NCBI GenBank assembly: GCA_958295495.1
Contig: OY282352.1
Span: 930,001-994,000 of the forward strand
DNA from: an uncultured Latescibacterota bacterium
GTDB taxonomy: Bacteria > Latescibacterota > UBA2968 > UBA8231
Direction of reading: 5' to 3'
DNA: 64,000 nucleotides
Of this stretch, positions 9,104-23,403 are shown piece after piece (positions within the stretch are counted from its first letter, which is position 1; each line of letters starts with the position of its first letter). A program made the position numbers and the translations under genes. The notes under the pieces were generated by a model. It was not told where the DNA came from and made no database searches. It worked only from the letters and a program-made list of their open reading frames with translations.

Positions 9104-9606
9104 CTGAAGCCGTACCTGTTCTTACAGGCTTTGGCGGCCAGTTGGTCTTGGATAGTGCCGTGATCCTTTGCCCAAGCGGAAAACCTCCGATACACTAGTT
9201 CGGCAATCGCCTCGGAAGGTCTCAGTGGATACCCATGATATTCATTCGTGGCAACATTCGTCTGACGTCCCTCGAAAATCCATCCGTCATCTGCCACCGT
9301 CCAAATGAGGTTTCCATAGCCAATCAGCCCGGCCCGCAGTCCTCGAAGGATCATGGCTGAGATGACGGACATCTGCAGGGGCGAAAAGCCGGCATGACCA
9401 TCGCACAGGGTTGCATCCCCTCTCGGACCGCTGACCGGCGGCAGTCCATACAGATGTGGATGCCTCTTGTTCTTCGGGCTGCCCTTGTAGGTGACTGAAT
9501 TCGACATGTTTGCAATCAGGATGTTTGAGGGGGCTTGCAACAGCCGCCTTTTGGTGTTTTCCGAACGCCGAGGGGGAAGTCCCGGACGCTTAGATGGTTT
9601 TCTCAT
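9100..9606 (-). CDS. Unrecognised 168-residue protein, first gene of a coupled pair
   Basis: A small basic protein not assigned to a family. The first 35 residues are Arg/Lys-rich. The rest contains HPHLYGLPPVSGPRG, DATLCDGHAGFSPLQ, a hydrophobic helix around AMILRGLRAGLIGYGN, then IWTVADDGWIFEGRQTN and EYHGYPL near the C-terminus. The conserved-looking H, D, R and Y positions would fit a small catalytic domain, but I cannot name one. The ribosome site GAGAGG precedes ATG 9606; a later ATG (MSNSVTY) is possible. The stop is inside the start codon of the IrrE-like gene, giving a two-gene module similar in layout to toxin-antitoxin pairs. Confidence 0.6.
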   Translation of the reverse strand: MRKPSKRPGLPPRRSENTKRRLLQAPSNILIANMSNSVTYKGSPKNKRHPHLYGLPPVSGPRGDATLCDGHAGFSPLQMSVISAMILRGLRAGLIGYGNLIWTVADDGWIFEGRQTNVATNEYHGYPLRPSEAIAELVYRRFSAWAKDHGTIQDQLAAKACKNRYGFR

Positions 9607-9799
9607 TTAGTGCCTCTCAAGAGTATAGACCTTATCCTGAGACAGCTCTTATCAAAAACCGTGCCAGAATCGCCAGCAAGGTACTCGACTCAGCCCCTCT
9701 CGGTCGGGAAAGCGTCGAGCAAGTCGGCGAGACTAATGGTATTTGAAGCTTGCATGTCCTCCAATGTATGGCGTACTTAGGCGGTGTCAAATACATAGT

Positions 9800-9830
9800 A
9801 AACCACCCGAATCCGGTGGTTTTTGTTGTT
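9800..9830 (+). terminator. Possible rho-independent terminator
   Basis: AAACCACC at 9800-9807 pairs with GGTGGTTT at 9815-9822 around a 7-base loop, followed by TTGTTGTTT. The T-rich side is on the + strand. No intact + strand gene lies just upstream, so what it would terminate is unclear. It undermines any claim that the downstream frame starts at 9823. Confidence 0.35.
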
Positions 9831-10506
9831 TGTCTGGTGCTTCGCCGCGCTCTTGGCAGAAGGCCAAATAATCTTCTACCGATTCTCGGAAGACTCCAGC
9901 GACAACGTCGCCAGCCTGGGCACGCAACTGCTGGGCCGTGAGGTCGAGAAGACCCTCGCCATCGACAACGTGACCCTGACAGGGATCCCCGCGCTGGTCA
10001 CCCAACAACCGAACCTCACCGTGACCTCCATTGCATCTTCAACGAGCACGCCGACCCCCGGCTCCGCCATCACCCTGCAGGTCACCATCCGCAACAGCGG
10101 CACCTCACCCGCTAGTTCCGAACCCATCCGTATCTACCGTCACACCTCAACAACCGCACAACCTGCGAGTGGGGCATTGGTGAGTTTTGCGGAATCATCG
10201 GGAGACCTTGCCGCGGGAGACGCAACAACCAAAGCAATCCGCCTCATGATGCTGTCAACCACCACCACCACCTACTACCACGCCTGCGTTGATGCAAGTG
10301 ACGGAGAACAACAAACCAACGACAAAAGCTCTGTGAACCCGGTTGCGGTACGAGTGCAGTCAGCAGCACCGCCCGAAGAAGTGACAGTAGATCCTACTAC
10401 GATAATGGGAGGAGACATTGTGTTTGCTCAACCCATCAAAGATGAGACTCTTGTAATTGGGACACCCTCACGCTTGGAGGCCTTGAGACTGTCAGTGGAG
10501 AAATAG
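9823..10506 (+). pseudogene. Fragment of a secreted CARDB-domain protein
   Basis: A 227-codon frame whose middle (about residues 63-180) is a CARDB/APHP-type beta-sandwich domain: NLTVTSIASSTSTPTPGSAITLQVTIRNSGTSPA-like spacing, LAAGD, then TTYYHACVDASDGEQQTNDKS. The beginning (FRFSEDSSDN-like, EKTLAIDNVTLTG) and end look cut from a larger repeat protein. The nominal TTG start lies inside the T tract of a hairpin, there is no ribosome site, and no signal peptide is present. I read it as a decaying fragment of a large extracellular protein; an intact start further upstream was not found. Confidence 0.5.
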
Positions 10507-10606
10507 GTTTTGTGATAGCTGCTCACGCCATTGATAGTGGAGCACGAGGTACGCTTTCTATCGCATACCTTGGCAACATTAACTTATTTTTTGGACAAGA
10601 TTATGA

Positions 10607-10750
10607 ATATAGCAATCCTACATCATTCAAGACTGGATGTCACGCCTAAAGGCGCGGTGAAGCCCGCTTTCGCGGGAACGACTTCTTATAGGCAGAAAAG
10701 ACCGTGCCGATGAACATTTCATGCTTTCAAGTCATTTAGGACTGCTATAT
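10607..10750. mobile_element. Small non-autonomous TIR element (MITE-like), copy 1
   Basis: A 144-bp segment bounded by near-perfect inverted ends: ATATAGCAATCCT on the left and AGGACTGCTATAT on the right. It contains the CCCGCTTTCGCGGG palindrome and a central CTTCTTATAGGCAG block. A second copy lies at 31294-31414 and shares both ends and nearly all the interior. Copy 1 differs by an extra internal stretch of about 23 bp (ACGCCTAAAGGCGCGG region). It codes for nothing and would need a transposase in trans. Confidence 0.65.
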
Positions 10751-10929
10751 AATGCTGATCAACATAACTTTGATCTTAAGCATTTTCTCGGCAAGGCTTT
10801 GAAATTACCTCTCATATATGTAGAAGGTGAAAAAAGAATTCTCAAAGCAGACGCCGCATTTGTCGCGTACCCGCACCCTTACACCCTGGGCTGTTCACTG
10901 ACATGGCAGGATGAAGGACGCCGACCGCC
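10751..10929. other. AT-richer intergenic stretch, no gene seen
   Basis: Together with 10507-10606 this flanks the TIR element between the CARDB fragment and the CBM9-like gene. A 70-codon + strand frame covers 10721-10933 but starts within the element, has no ribosome site and resembles nothing I know. Confidence 0.4.
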
Positions 10930-11579
10930 CTAGCCCGCCAGTTCGGCCGTACCCCAAGTGCTCGGATCGCGTTCTACGCCCATGTCCGAGATGGACGACC
11001 AAGACTGGGTGCCGTGCTGGGCGTCGTGCAACAGGTACGCAAACCCCACCCGGCTGAACTCCCGCGGCGCAAACCCATTGAGGCCCGCGGCCGGCAGTTT
11101 GATCTCTAGCTGATAGCTCCGCTTGAGTCGGCGCAGGCCGGTCTCAATAGCGTCTTCTGGGCAGGGCGGCGCTTGTTCGCGGGCGTCCTCAATGGAAGTC
11201 TGGCGGGCGATGGGTTGCTTGCCGTCCTTGCCGCGGCCGCCGGGCAAGACGTAAAACCGGTGGCAGAAGCGGTTGGCGCGGTGCTCCTTGACGTCGCGGG
11301 TGTCGATGAAGAGTTCGAGGCTGTCGCCAGCAGCGGGTTGGAGCGGGTTGAGCTTGTAAATCGTCTTGTTCTTGACCTCGCAGGCAAAGTACAGGCCGCT
11401 GTCGTCGTAGGACATATAGACCGCGGCAAAGGGCTGCTGGCCATCGACGGCCATCAGGTCGGGTACGCGCGCTGCGTCGTCCCAATCGCGCAAGTTCCCG
11501 TCGATCTTGGGAGGCTTTTGCCGCAGCGGGCAGCGAAAGGAGAACTCGAAAAAGGCGCGTTGGGGCAGGTACAAACCGC

Positions 11580-11583
<4 letters not shown>
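10930..11583 (-). CDS. CBM9/DOMON-like carbohydrate-binding domain protein
   Basis: 217 residues, essentially one CBM9-like (DOMON superfamily) beta-sandwich: KIDGNLRDWDDAARVPDL, VYMSYDDSGLYFACEV, GDSLELFIDTRDVKEH, then a typical late LEIKLPAAGLNGF segment. No signal peptide is visible, which is unusual for a sugar-binding module. Its ATG overlaps the uvrA stop as ATGA, so it should be translated after uvrA. A DNA-repair link is not expected from the family; the coupling may be incidental. Confidence 0.75.
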
Positions 11584-17249
<5,666 letters not shown>

Positions 17250-17296
17250 GACTCCATCTGGCGCGCAAGGGGAGGGGAACGAAAACAAAGAATATA

Positions 17297-17926
17297 CTAT
17301 ACGGATGTGCAGCGGGCAAGCGGTGGGGTGTGAAATGGAGCGCGGGGATTTTGGCGATGCGTTGAGGGACCAAGGTGCCGCTTGCGAATTTCTGCCCGCA
17401 AGGTGGCGACGAAAACGTTAAAACTTTTGGAGCAATTAGCATTTAAGTCAAAATGCTGGCTGATATTTTTCGCTCGGCCAATTTTTGTGCGCTCATTGAC
17501 CAGAGAATCTAGTTGTTGCGAGGGATTGGTTAGGGCGTCGGGATTGCGAAATTTAGGGCGATTACTAACGGCTGCTATTCGCGGATAGGCTCGTTTTATC
17601 GCGTCGAAGTCGCCGAGCAACCAACTCTCTAGCTCTTGACACACAATTCGCACCTGAAAAGGTCTATTTCCGCGTTGGGCTATATCGCGCAATCTGCGCT
17701 TCATTGCGAAGCAATCGCCGCCGTCGTTGTCCCTGAGAATAATAAAGTGCGGATTTCCATAATTCCACGATCTCATTTTCTTGGGGATCGACTTTTCCAA
17801 GTCGTTTTTGCCTTGAAACGACAAAACGATCCAATCTTTCCCGGGTATGGAGTCGGGCCACAATCGGGGAATGAGAATTTCTAGGCATTCCTTCATGGAT
17901 TTTTCTTCGGTCAATAAGACAATCAC
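17297..17926 (-). CDS. DUF4276-family TOPRIM-like protein (RloB/AbiLii-like)
   Basis: About 209 residues. The TOPRIM-like core is visible: [15 protein letters not shown] near the N-terminus with the catalytic-type Glu, then [19 protein letters not shown] with a DxD-type acidic pair, then [20 protein letters not shown]. These match DUF4276, which accompanies AAA ATPases in RloAB and AbiL systems. The frame is open to 17971, but GTG at 17926 overlaps the ATPase stop as GTGA, indicating coupling, so I use it. It probably acts with the ATPase upstream as the nuclease-like effector of an anti-phage or abortive-infection module. Confidence 0.7.
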   Translation of the reverse strand: MIVLLTEEKSMKECLEILIPRLWPDSIPGKDWIVLSFQGKNDLEKSIPKKMRSWNYGNPHFIILRDNDGGDCFAMKRRLRDIAQRGNRPFQVRIVCQELESWLLGDFDAIKRAYPRIAAVSNRPKFRNPDALTNPSQQLDSLVNERTKIGRAKNISQHFDLNANCSKSFNVFVATLRAEIRKRHLGPSTHRQNPRAPFHTPPLARCTSV

Positions 17927-19128
17927 GTTGTAGCCCTTTCGCCGAATCCTGTGAGCAGGCCCTGTTCCCACAGATAGCCGGCTTTATCTCCGGCCTCCAT
18001 TTGGCCTCTGCTTAGTGGATCTGCGGCGAACGGGGCAATGACCGATGTGCCGTCGATTTTCTCTATGTAATACAGGTTTTCTAGCGGTATGGCGTTTAGA
18101 AACTGCGGCGAGTGCGTGGAGACGAACACCTGCCCGCCTCTATGGGCGTACTCTGCAAATTCTTCTGCAAGCAAACTCATCAGCAGTGGATATAGCTGGT
18201 TTTCAGGTTCTTCAACGCAGAGGATTTTGTGTGTTTTAGGCTCGTGCAACAGCAACATGTAAGCGAACATCTTGATGGTGCCGTCGGAGACATTGAAGTC
18301 CAAGAAAGGGTCTTTGAACGAACCATCGGCATAGCGGATTAGCAAGCTCCCATCGTCGCCGATTTTGGCCTCAATATTCGAGACGCCCGGCACCCTGTCG
18401 CGCATTTTTTGTAGGACGGTCGCAAAAATATCTGGATGTTCCTCTCTCAATTGGAAAGCAACGGAAGGTAGGTTATCCCCCGAGCTGGAGAGGTGGAGGC
18501 CCTCTTGATGGCTTTTCTTACCGCGTGCTTGGCTGATGTGAAAATCCGAAATATGCCAGTTTTCGATTAGGTCGCGGAATGCTTTCGCCGCCCTGAAACG
18601 CTCCAATTGCCCGAGGCTGCCAATCGCCAACACGTCGGGGGCAACCGCTTGTCCTTCCCGCGTGAGTTCGGCGTCGGGTTTGCTAAAATCTTCTTCGTTG
18701 CCGACGGCTTCGCCTCTGCCTGCGGAGAAGTCGAGAAAGTGAAAAGGCTTGCCAAAAGAGGATCGTTTATAGCGCACTATTTCGCGGCGCACGATTGGTT
18801 TTCCGGCTTGTAAGCCGATTTCCAAGTGGTAGGTCACAAGGCGTTCTTTTTTTGCTACCGTCAAGCGAAACTTGAGTTCGATGACAATGCTTTCCGTGGC
18901 GTCCACATCGCGCGTAATAACTTCCCTGAACCCTCTGAATCCGCCTTCGTTTTGCAACGCAATGCGGACGTTGTCGGACAAACAGTTTTTCAGAAACGCA
19001 AAAACGCGGAACAAGGTAGTTTTGCCGGTCCCGTTTTTGCCGATAAACACCGCCAGTGCAGGCAGATTTTTCAGATGAACGTCTTTTAACGCCTTAAAGT
19101 TTCGGATGCGAATTTCTTCGATGACCAC
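17923..19128 (-). CDS. AAA/SMC-like ATPase (RloA/AbiLi/OLD-type)
   Basis: 401 residues of an ABC/SMC-type ATPase. EIRIRNFKALKDVHL opens the protein, Walker A is FIGKNGTGKTTLFR (about residues 28-41), and the late part has VSDGTIKMFAYMLLL as signature, KILCVEEPENQLYPLL as Walker B and VFVSTHSPQFLNAI as the switch His. This is the AAA_21/AAA_15 arrangement of OLD, RloA and AbiLi proteins, without a TOPRIM domain of its own; that is supplied by the coupled DUF4276 gene. It lies between uvrA and a restriction-modification system, in a defence cluster. Confidence 0.82.
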   Translation of the reverse strand: MVIEEIRIRNFKALKDVHLKNLPALAVFIGKNGTGKTTLFRVFAFLKNCLSDNVRIALQNEGGFRGFREVITRDVDATESIVIELKFRLTVAKKERLVTYHLEIGLQAGKPIVRREIVRYKRSSFGKPFHFLDFSAGRGEAVGNEEDFSKPDAELTREGQAVAPDVLAIGSLGQLERFRAAKAFRDLIENWHISDFHISQARGKKSHQEGLHLSSSGDNLPSVAFQLREEHPDIFATVLQKMRDRVPGVSNIEAKIGDDGSLLIRYADGSFKDPFLDFNVSDGTIKMFAYMLLLHEPKTHKILCVEEPENQLYPLLMSLLAEEFAEYAHRGGQVFVSTHSPQFLNAIPLENLYYIEKIDGTSVIAPFAADPLSRGQMEAGDKAGYLWEQGLLTGFGERATT

Positions 19129-19275
19129 GGCAATACTCCCGTTAGATTTAGTACGTTCTAGTCGTCGTCCGAGTCGTCGATTGCAAAACTTCCTTCAGAT
19201 ACGTATCGCCTCCCGCCTCTTGCGGGTTCAATTCATCAGCCATGAATGCCTCCTGCTCTTCGGGGCTGAATGTAC

Positions 19276-20550
19276 TCAACGCTTCCAATATACCGACGGA
19301 CCGTGCGATCCGCTACTGTCGTCTAGCTTGAGGCCCCGCACGTCAGCAATAAAGTCTTCTAGGGTATTGAGATGCGGCCGGACTAAAGCCGGAAATTTAT
19401 TGACCAGAGGAGTTGGAATGACCAGTTGCACTCCAGCGTCTTTCATCTCCCGAAACTGCCCTTCCGAAACCCCTTCTTGGAGGGTCAAAAGGTGCTTGCG
19501 CTTTATGCGCTCGGCTTCGTTGAGAATTTGACGCCAACGGTCTTTGCACGTGGTTTTGACCGCAAGCATTCGCAGCCGTTCTTCCGGAAATGCCATGTCC
19601 TTGTAGGCGTCTGCCGAAGGAAATAGAAAGTCGGGACGATGGCTTGGTTCAGCTTCTTGCTGGTGAGCGAAATCTTGGTTTTTGCGGAGCCCTTCCTCTA
19701 CGAAAATCTTGCGTACATGAAGCTCGAGGGATCGTCCCGAACGCGACTTACGACGCTGGAGGATGGTCTGTGCTCGGGCTATAAACTCATCCATATTGTC
19801 AAATCCTTGCCCGATGACCGGGAGTTCTACGGCTTCCTCAACGCTGCGGAACAACTCGAACTCACAGTCCCGCCGGCGTAGCAACCTGCGGTCAGGACTG
19901 CGGGAGGGGTATGGCCGCAACTCGACCGCCTTATCAATGAGCTCCATTCCAGTCGGAAACGTTTTCAGCCACTCTCGAGGAATTTCGCTGGGATCCAGCC
20001 AGCAATTCGCTTGCGTTTTCTCGATGGATTTGAAGAGGTTTAGATAGGCCGCATGGTCCGGCGACCAGATCGCCCGCTTGCCAAGCTCTACTGGGCCAAT
20101 ACGCTCTTCAACCAATTCTTCTTCGGTTTCGCAACGGCAGACCCACACGTAGCACTCAGTCGCCGTACCTTGATCATCCAAGGAGAACGCGAATACGCTC
20201 AATGCGCCCGTGTTACTTGGATCAAGCAGTGCCGATTGGGAACCGCCGAACTTAGTTAGGCGAGTCTCATTGCGCGTACCATTGTGGAATTTGTTGTTGT
20301 ACCAAATAGCCCGAACACACCTGTGGTCGGCGTGCGAATCAATATAGAGGTTGAATCGAACATCCGGATTTGGGGTTTCCGGCCTGTTAAGTTTCGGGAA
20401 CACACCAAACAGAAAATCCCTTGGAATGTATGGGCCAGCTTGATGGGTTCTGTTGGCTAGCGTGTCATTTCCCGACAGGCGTTTTGCATACCAGACAGAG
20501 TCGGGATTAGAATGCTTGTCGAGCCAATTTTTCAGATCAGTCGGGGCCAT
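19276..20550 (-). CDS. EcoRII-like Type II restriction endonuclease
   Basis: About 424 residues. The C-terminal half is the EcoRII catalytic domain: RSGRSLELHVRKIFVEEG, then HRPDFLFPS, FPEERLRMLAVKTTCKDRW with the catalytic Lys, RKHLLTLQEGVSEGQF and VQLVIPTPLV. The N-terminal 170 residues correspond to the EcoRII effector-binding domain (RFNLYIDSHADHRCVRAIWYNN). EcoRII recognises CCWGG and needs two sites; the same specificity is likely, not proven. The ATG at 20550 is preferred; a GTG at 20571 is in frame. It follows its methyltransferase on the same strand. Confidence 0.82.
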   Translation of the reverse strand: MAPTDLKNWLDKHSNPDSVWYAKRLSGNDTLANRTHQAGPYIPRDFLFGVFPKLNRPETPNPDVRFNLYIDSHADHRCVRAIWYNNKFHNGTRNETRLTKFGGSQSALLDPSNTGALSVFAFSLDDQGTATECYVWVCRCETEEELVEERIGPVELGKRAIWSPDHAAYLNLFKSIEKTQANCWLDPSEIPREWLKTFPTGMELIDKAVELRPYPSRSPDRRLLRRRDCEFELFRSVEEAVELPVIGQGFDNMDEFIARAQTILQRRKSRSGRSLELHVRKIFVEEGLRKNQDFAHQQEAEPSHRPDFLFPSADAYKDMAFPEERLRMLAVKTTCKDRWRQILNEAERIKRKHLLTLQEGVSEGQFREMKDAGVQLVIPTPLVNKFPALVRPHLNTLEDFIADVRGLKLDDSSGSHGPSVYWKR

Positions 20551-20613
20551 CTTACTTGCCGTATCCCGCACATCGTTGCGTAATCACAGAATCTGGTCGC
20601 CTTATCAAAGCTA

Positions 20614-21798
20614 TCAGCCAAAAAGAGGCAACCGCATTGGGGGTAATACTCTGTCGCCGTCTTCTTCGATGCCTAGCCAAGGCGCAATGTAACGCGCTAG
20701 GGCCTCGACGCATGGGACGGCTACCGCATTTCCGAATTGCTTATAGGCTTGCGTATCGGAAACTGGGATCACAAATCGGCTTTCGCCTGGCTTATCGAAA
20801 CCCATGAGCCTAGCACATTCCCGCGGCGTCAGGCGGCGAGGGTTTTGCCGTCCTCGTTGCTCCGCCCGAAGGCGGCGAGAGAAGCGTTTCACGAGAATTT
20901 CGGATCCATCCTTGTAGTAGCGGGCCGAGAGGGTGCGCGAGCTATCTTCTGGGCCAACAAGCCCGAAACCGAAACCGTTGCCGGCGGCCCGGTGCTTTTC
21001 AGCATACTGCTGAAGATAGTCCCACAGGTGGTTGGAGAGCGTGTACTTGTCGGCAACCTTTGCTTTTGGTCCTAGCGTGTATGGACTTTCAGCGGGTTCG
21101 CTGCCGTCTTCAGGGTGCAGAATCGCCTTGAGCCGCGGCCCCTTGAGCGGGTTGGGAACAACAAAATCGTCAAACGTGAACCAGTTGGGATCGCGGAAGC
21201 CAACAATGAAAATCCGCTCGCGGTGTTGTGGTACCCACGAGCGGGCATCCACTACCTTTGAGTGAACCTGGTAGCCCAACTCCTCGGTTAGTGCCCGGTG
21301 GATTACGCGAAATGTTCGGCCCTTGTCGTGATTGACTAGATTTTTGACGTTTTCGAGCAAAAAAGCATGGGGGCGATGAGCCTCAATGATCCGCGCCACA
21401 TCGAAAAACAGCGTTCCCTGCGCTTCGCAACGGAACCCGTGCGGCTGTTTGAGCGCATTCTTCTTTGACACGCCCGCGATCGAAAATGGCTGGCACGGGA
21501 AGCCTGCCAGTAACAGGTCATGTGGCGGAATTTTATCTACTGGGATCTGCGTAATGTCTCCAGCAATCTCGTGACCGCAGTCGTAGTTGGCTTTGTAGGT
21601 GAGTTGGGCGTACTTGTTCCACTCACTGGTGAACACGCACTTTCCGCCCAACGGTTCAAAGCCGCGGCGCATCCCTCCAATACCGGCGAACAAGTCGATG
21701 AATCTAAAGGCCGGATGGCTTGGATTTCTTGGCTCAATCGACAAGGCGGTCTGCTCTCTTTGCGATGTGCCATCGGATTTATTCGCAGTGGGCGGCAT
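20614..21798 (-). CDS. DNA (cytosine-5)-methyltransferase, Dcm/EcoRII type
   Basis: About 394 residues with all C5-methyltransferase motifs: FIDLFAGIGGMRRGFE (motif I), AGFPCQPFSIAG (motif IV with the catalytic Cys), FLLENVKNL (motif VI), QHRERIFIVGFR (motif VIII), and a late FGNAVAVPCVEALA (motif X). The sequence between VIII and IX should carry target recognition. It pairs with the EcoRII-like nuclease just downstream, so methylation of the inner C of CCWGG is the expected role. No vsr mismatch gene is seen nearby. A GTG at 21837 could extend the start by 13 codons; neither has a strong ribosome site. Confidence 0.9.
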   Translation of the reverse strand: MPPTANKSDGTSQREQTALSIEPRNPSHPAFRFIDLFAGIGGMRRGFEPLGGKCVFTSEWNKYAQLTYKANYDCGHEIAGDITQIPVDKIPPHDLLLAGFPCQPFSIAGVSKKNALKQPHGFRCEAQGTLFFDVARIIEAHRPHAFLLENVKNLVNHDKGRTFRVIHRALTEELGYQVHSKVVDARSWVPQHRERIFIVGFRDPNWFTFDDFVVPNPLKGPRLKAILHPEDGSEPAESPYTLGPKAKVADKYTLSNHLWDYLQQYAEKHRAAGNGFGFGLVGPEDSSRTLSARYYKDGSEILVKRFSRRLRAEQRGRQNPRRLTPRECARLMGFDKPGESRFVIPVSDTQAYKQFGNAVAVPCVEALARYIAPWLGIEEDGDRVLPPMRLPLFG

Positions 21799-22051
21799 GG
21801 TAATGGGAAGCCTTTCTAAATTGCTTTCCGTGCCCACCTTCGCTGCGGCGGAGCCGCCGGAATGGAGGGAACAGACTATTCGGGACGGTAAATACAGTAT
21901 TCAATGTAACGATTAAATATGAAATACGAACCGCCGAACCCCGTCAAGCATTCTCCGCGTCGTTGCTTGACGCCCCCTTTGCACCTGCCTATACTAGCCC
22001 CTCGGTAATCCAGTAAAATCAATTGTTTATCACCCAAGAGGAGTTGCTAAG

Positions 22052-22852
22052 ATGATTCATTTGGGAGCCAATTCGGTGCTCTTTGCAGGATTCGATCTAG
22101 AAACGGCAATGCGCCATATCCACCTCGCTGGCTACGACGGCGTCGAGCTGGCGGCGATCAAGGGCATGTGCGAACACTTGCAGTTGGACAACTGGCAGGC
22201 GCAGGCCAACCAAATCAAAGAGCTAGCGGAAAAATACGAGCTAAAATTGCTGGCCATGGAAGAGGCCGCGCTCGACGAGGAGCGCCTGATGCTGGCGTTT
22301 GCGGCGGGCGCTGAGATCGGCATTCCCGTCATCAACGTCGGCCCGGGGGGCCAAAGCGATGTGGAGGAAAACTTCGCTCGGCAGGTCGCGCTGCTGGCCA
22401 AAATGGCCGATAGGGCGCACGAACACGGGGTGACCCTGTGCGCCAAGGCACACGTGGGGCAGTGCATCTACGATACGCCGACTACGTTGCGGGCGATGGA
22501 GCGGATCGACTCGCCCGGGTTTGGGGTCGATATGGATCCGAGCCACATCCATCGGGCGGGGGAAAATGCGGTAGAGGCCCTAGCGGCGGTTATTGCGCGG
22601 GTCAAGCACGTTCACATAAGAGATTGCGCTGTGGCAGCAGGTGGGCCGGGCGCGCCGGAATTGCAAGCGTGTGGACGGGGCAACATCGATTTGTTCGGGT
22701 ACCTCAAGGTGCTGCACGAATCGGGACTAAACGTGGCGGCCAACTTGGAAGTGATTGGCGCCAAGGAATACGACTTGGGGCAGGTGGCGACGATTGCGGC
22801 GGAGAGCCGGGGGTATTTGAACGCCTGTTTGCGGGCTTGCGGTGCCCGTTAA
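22052..22852 (+). CDS. Sugar phosphate isomerase/epimerase (xylose isomerase-like TIM barrel)
   Basis: 266 residues of the AP_endonuc_2/xylose-isomerase-like fold. Strand-end motifs are visible: GYDGVELAAIKG early, MAEEAAL-type LAMEEAALDEERL, VINVGPGG, GFGVDMDPSHIHRAGEN with metal-ligand-like D and H, and VKHVHIRDC. The substrate is unknown; relatives isomerise or epimerise keto-sugars and inositol derivatives. A GAGGAG ribosome site precedes the ATG. It opens a tight + strand operon: the next gene starts inside its end. Confidence 0.82.
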   Translation: MIHLGANSVLFAGFDLETAMRHIHLAGYDGVELAAIKGMCEHLQLDNWQAQANQIKELAEKYELKLLAMEEAALDEERLMLAFAAGAEIGIPVINVGPGGQSDVEENFARQVALLAKMADRAHEHGVTLCAKAHVGQCIYDTPTTLRAMERIDSPGFGVDMDPSHIHRAGENAVEALAAVIARVKHVHIRDCAVAAGGPGAPELQACGRGNIDLFGYLKVLHESGLNVAANLEVIGAKEYDLGQVATIAAESRGYLNACLRACGAR

Positions 22853-23393
22853 ACGCGCCTTTGTCGCCATCCGGCTGCCGGCCGTGCTGGGAAAGCTGAG
22901 CGATGCGATGCGACCGTTGTGGCCGGCGCCGGGGGTGGCTTGGGTGCCGCCGGAGAACCTCCATCTGACGCTGCGCTTTCTCGGCGCGGCCGAGGACGCA
23001 CAAATCGCTGCGCTGAGGCAGGGGCTGCCGGCGGTTGCCGCCCGGCACGAAGCGTTTACTGCGACTATAGAGCGCAGCGGCTGCTTTCCCAATCGCCGCC
23101 GACCAAAGGTTATTTGGGCCGGCGTGGCGGACGAGGACGGACGATTGGGCGCGTTGCAACAGGATGTTGAAGCAATGGTGTGCGCCGCTGGTTGGGCGCG
23201 GGAGGAACGGGCCTTCCGCCCGCACGTGACGCTGGGTCGGGTGCGGGCGGGGGTGCGCCCGCCGAGCAGCAAGTGGAGCGGCGACCTGCCGCGGTTGCAG
23301 GTTCCGGTGGAAGCGGTGGAGCTGATCGAAAGTGTCCTCAAGCCGCCCGGAGCCGCGCATCGGCCCCTGCACCGAGCAGTGCTTACCTTGTAA
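22842..23393 (+). CDS. thpR: RNA 2',3'-cyclic phosphodiesterase (ThpR / LigT family)
   Basis: 183 residues with the two HxTx motifs of the 2H phosphoesterase family: HLTLRFLG near residue 45 and HVTLGRVRAG near residue 127. KRAFVAIRLPA opens the protein. The family opens 2',3'-cyclic phosphate RNA ends in vitro; the in vivo role is unsettled. A GTG start at 22842 overlaps the end of the sugar isomerase gene by 11 bp, which fits coupled translation. Confidence 0.87.
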   Translation: MPVKRAFVAIRLPAVLGKLSDAMRPLWPAPGVAWVPPENLHLTLRFLGAAEDAQIAALRQGLPAVAARHEAFTATIERSGCFPNRRRPKVIWAGVADEDGRLGALQQDVEAMVCAAGWAREERAFRPHVTLGRVRAGVRPPSSKWSGDLPRLQVPVEAVELIESVLKPPGAAHRPLHRAVLTL

Positions 23394-23403
23394 AGGAACT
23401 TCC

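Noticed and set aside
10721..10933. A 70-codon + strand frame
   Set aside because: It begins in the TIR element, has no ribosome site and no recognisable motif.
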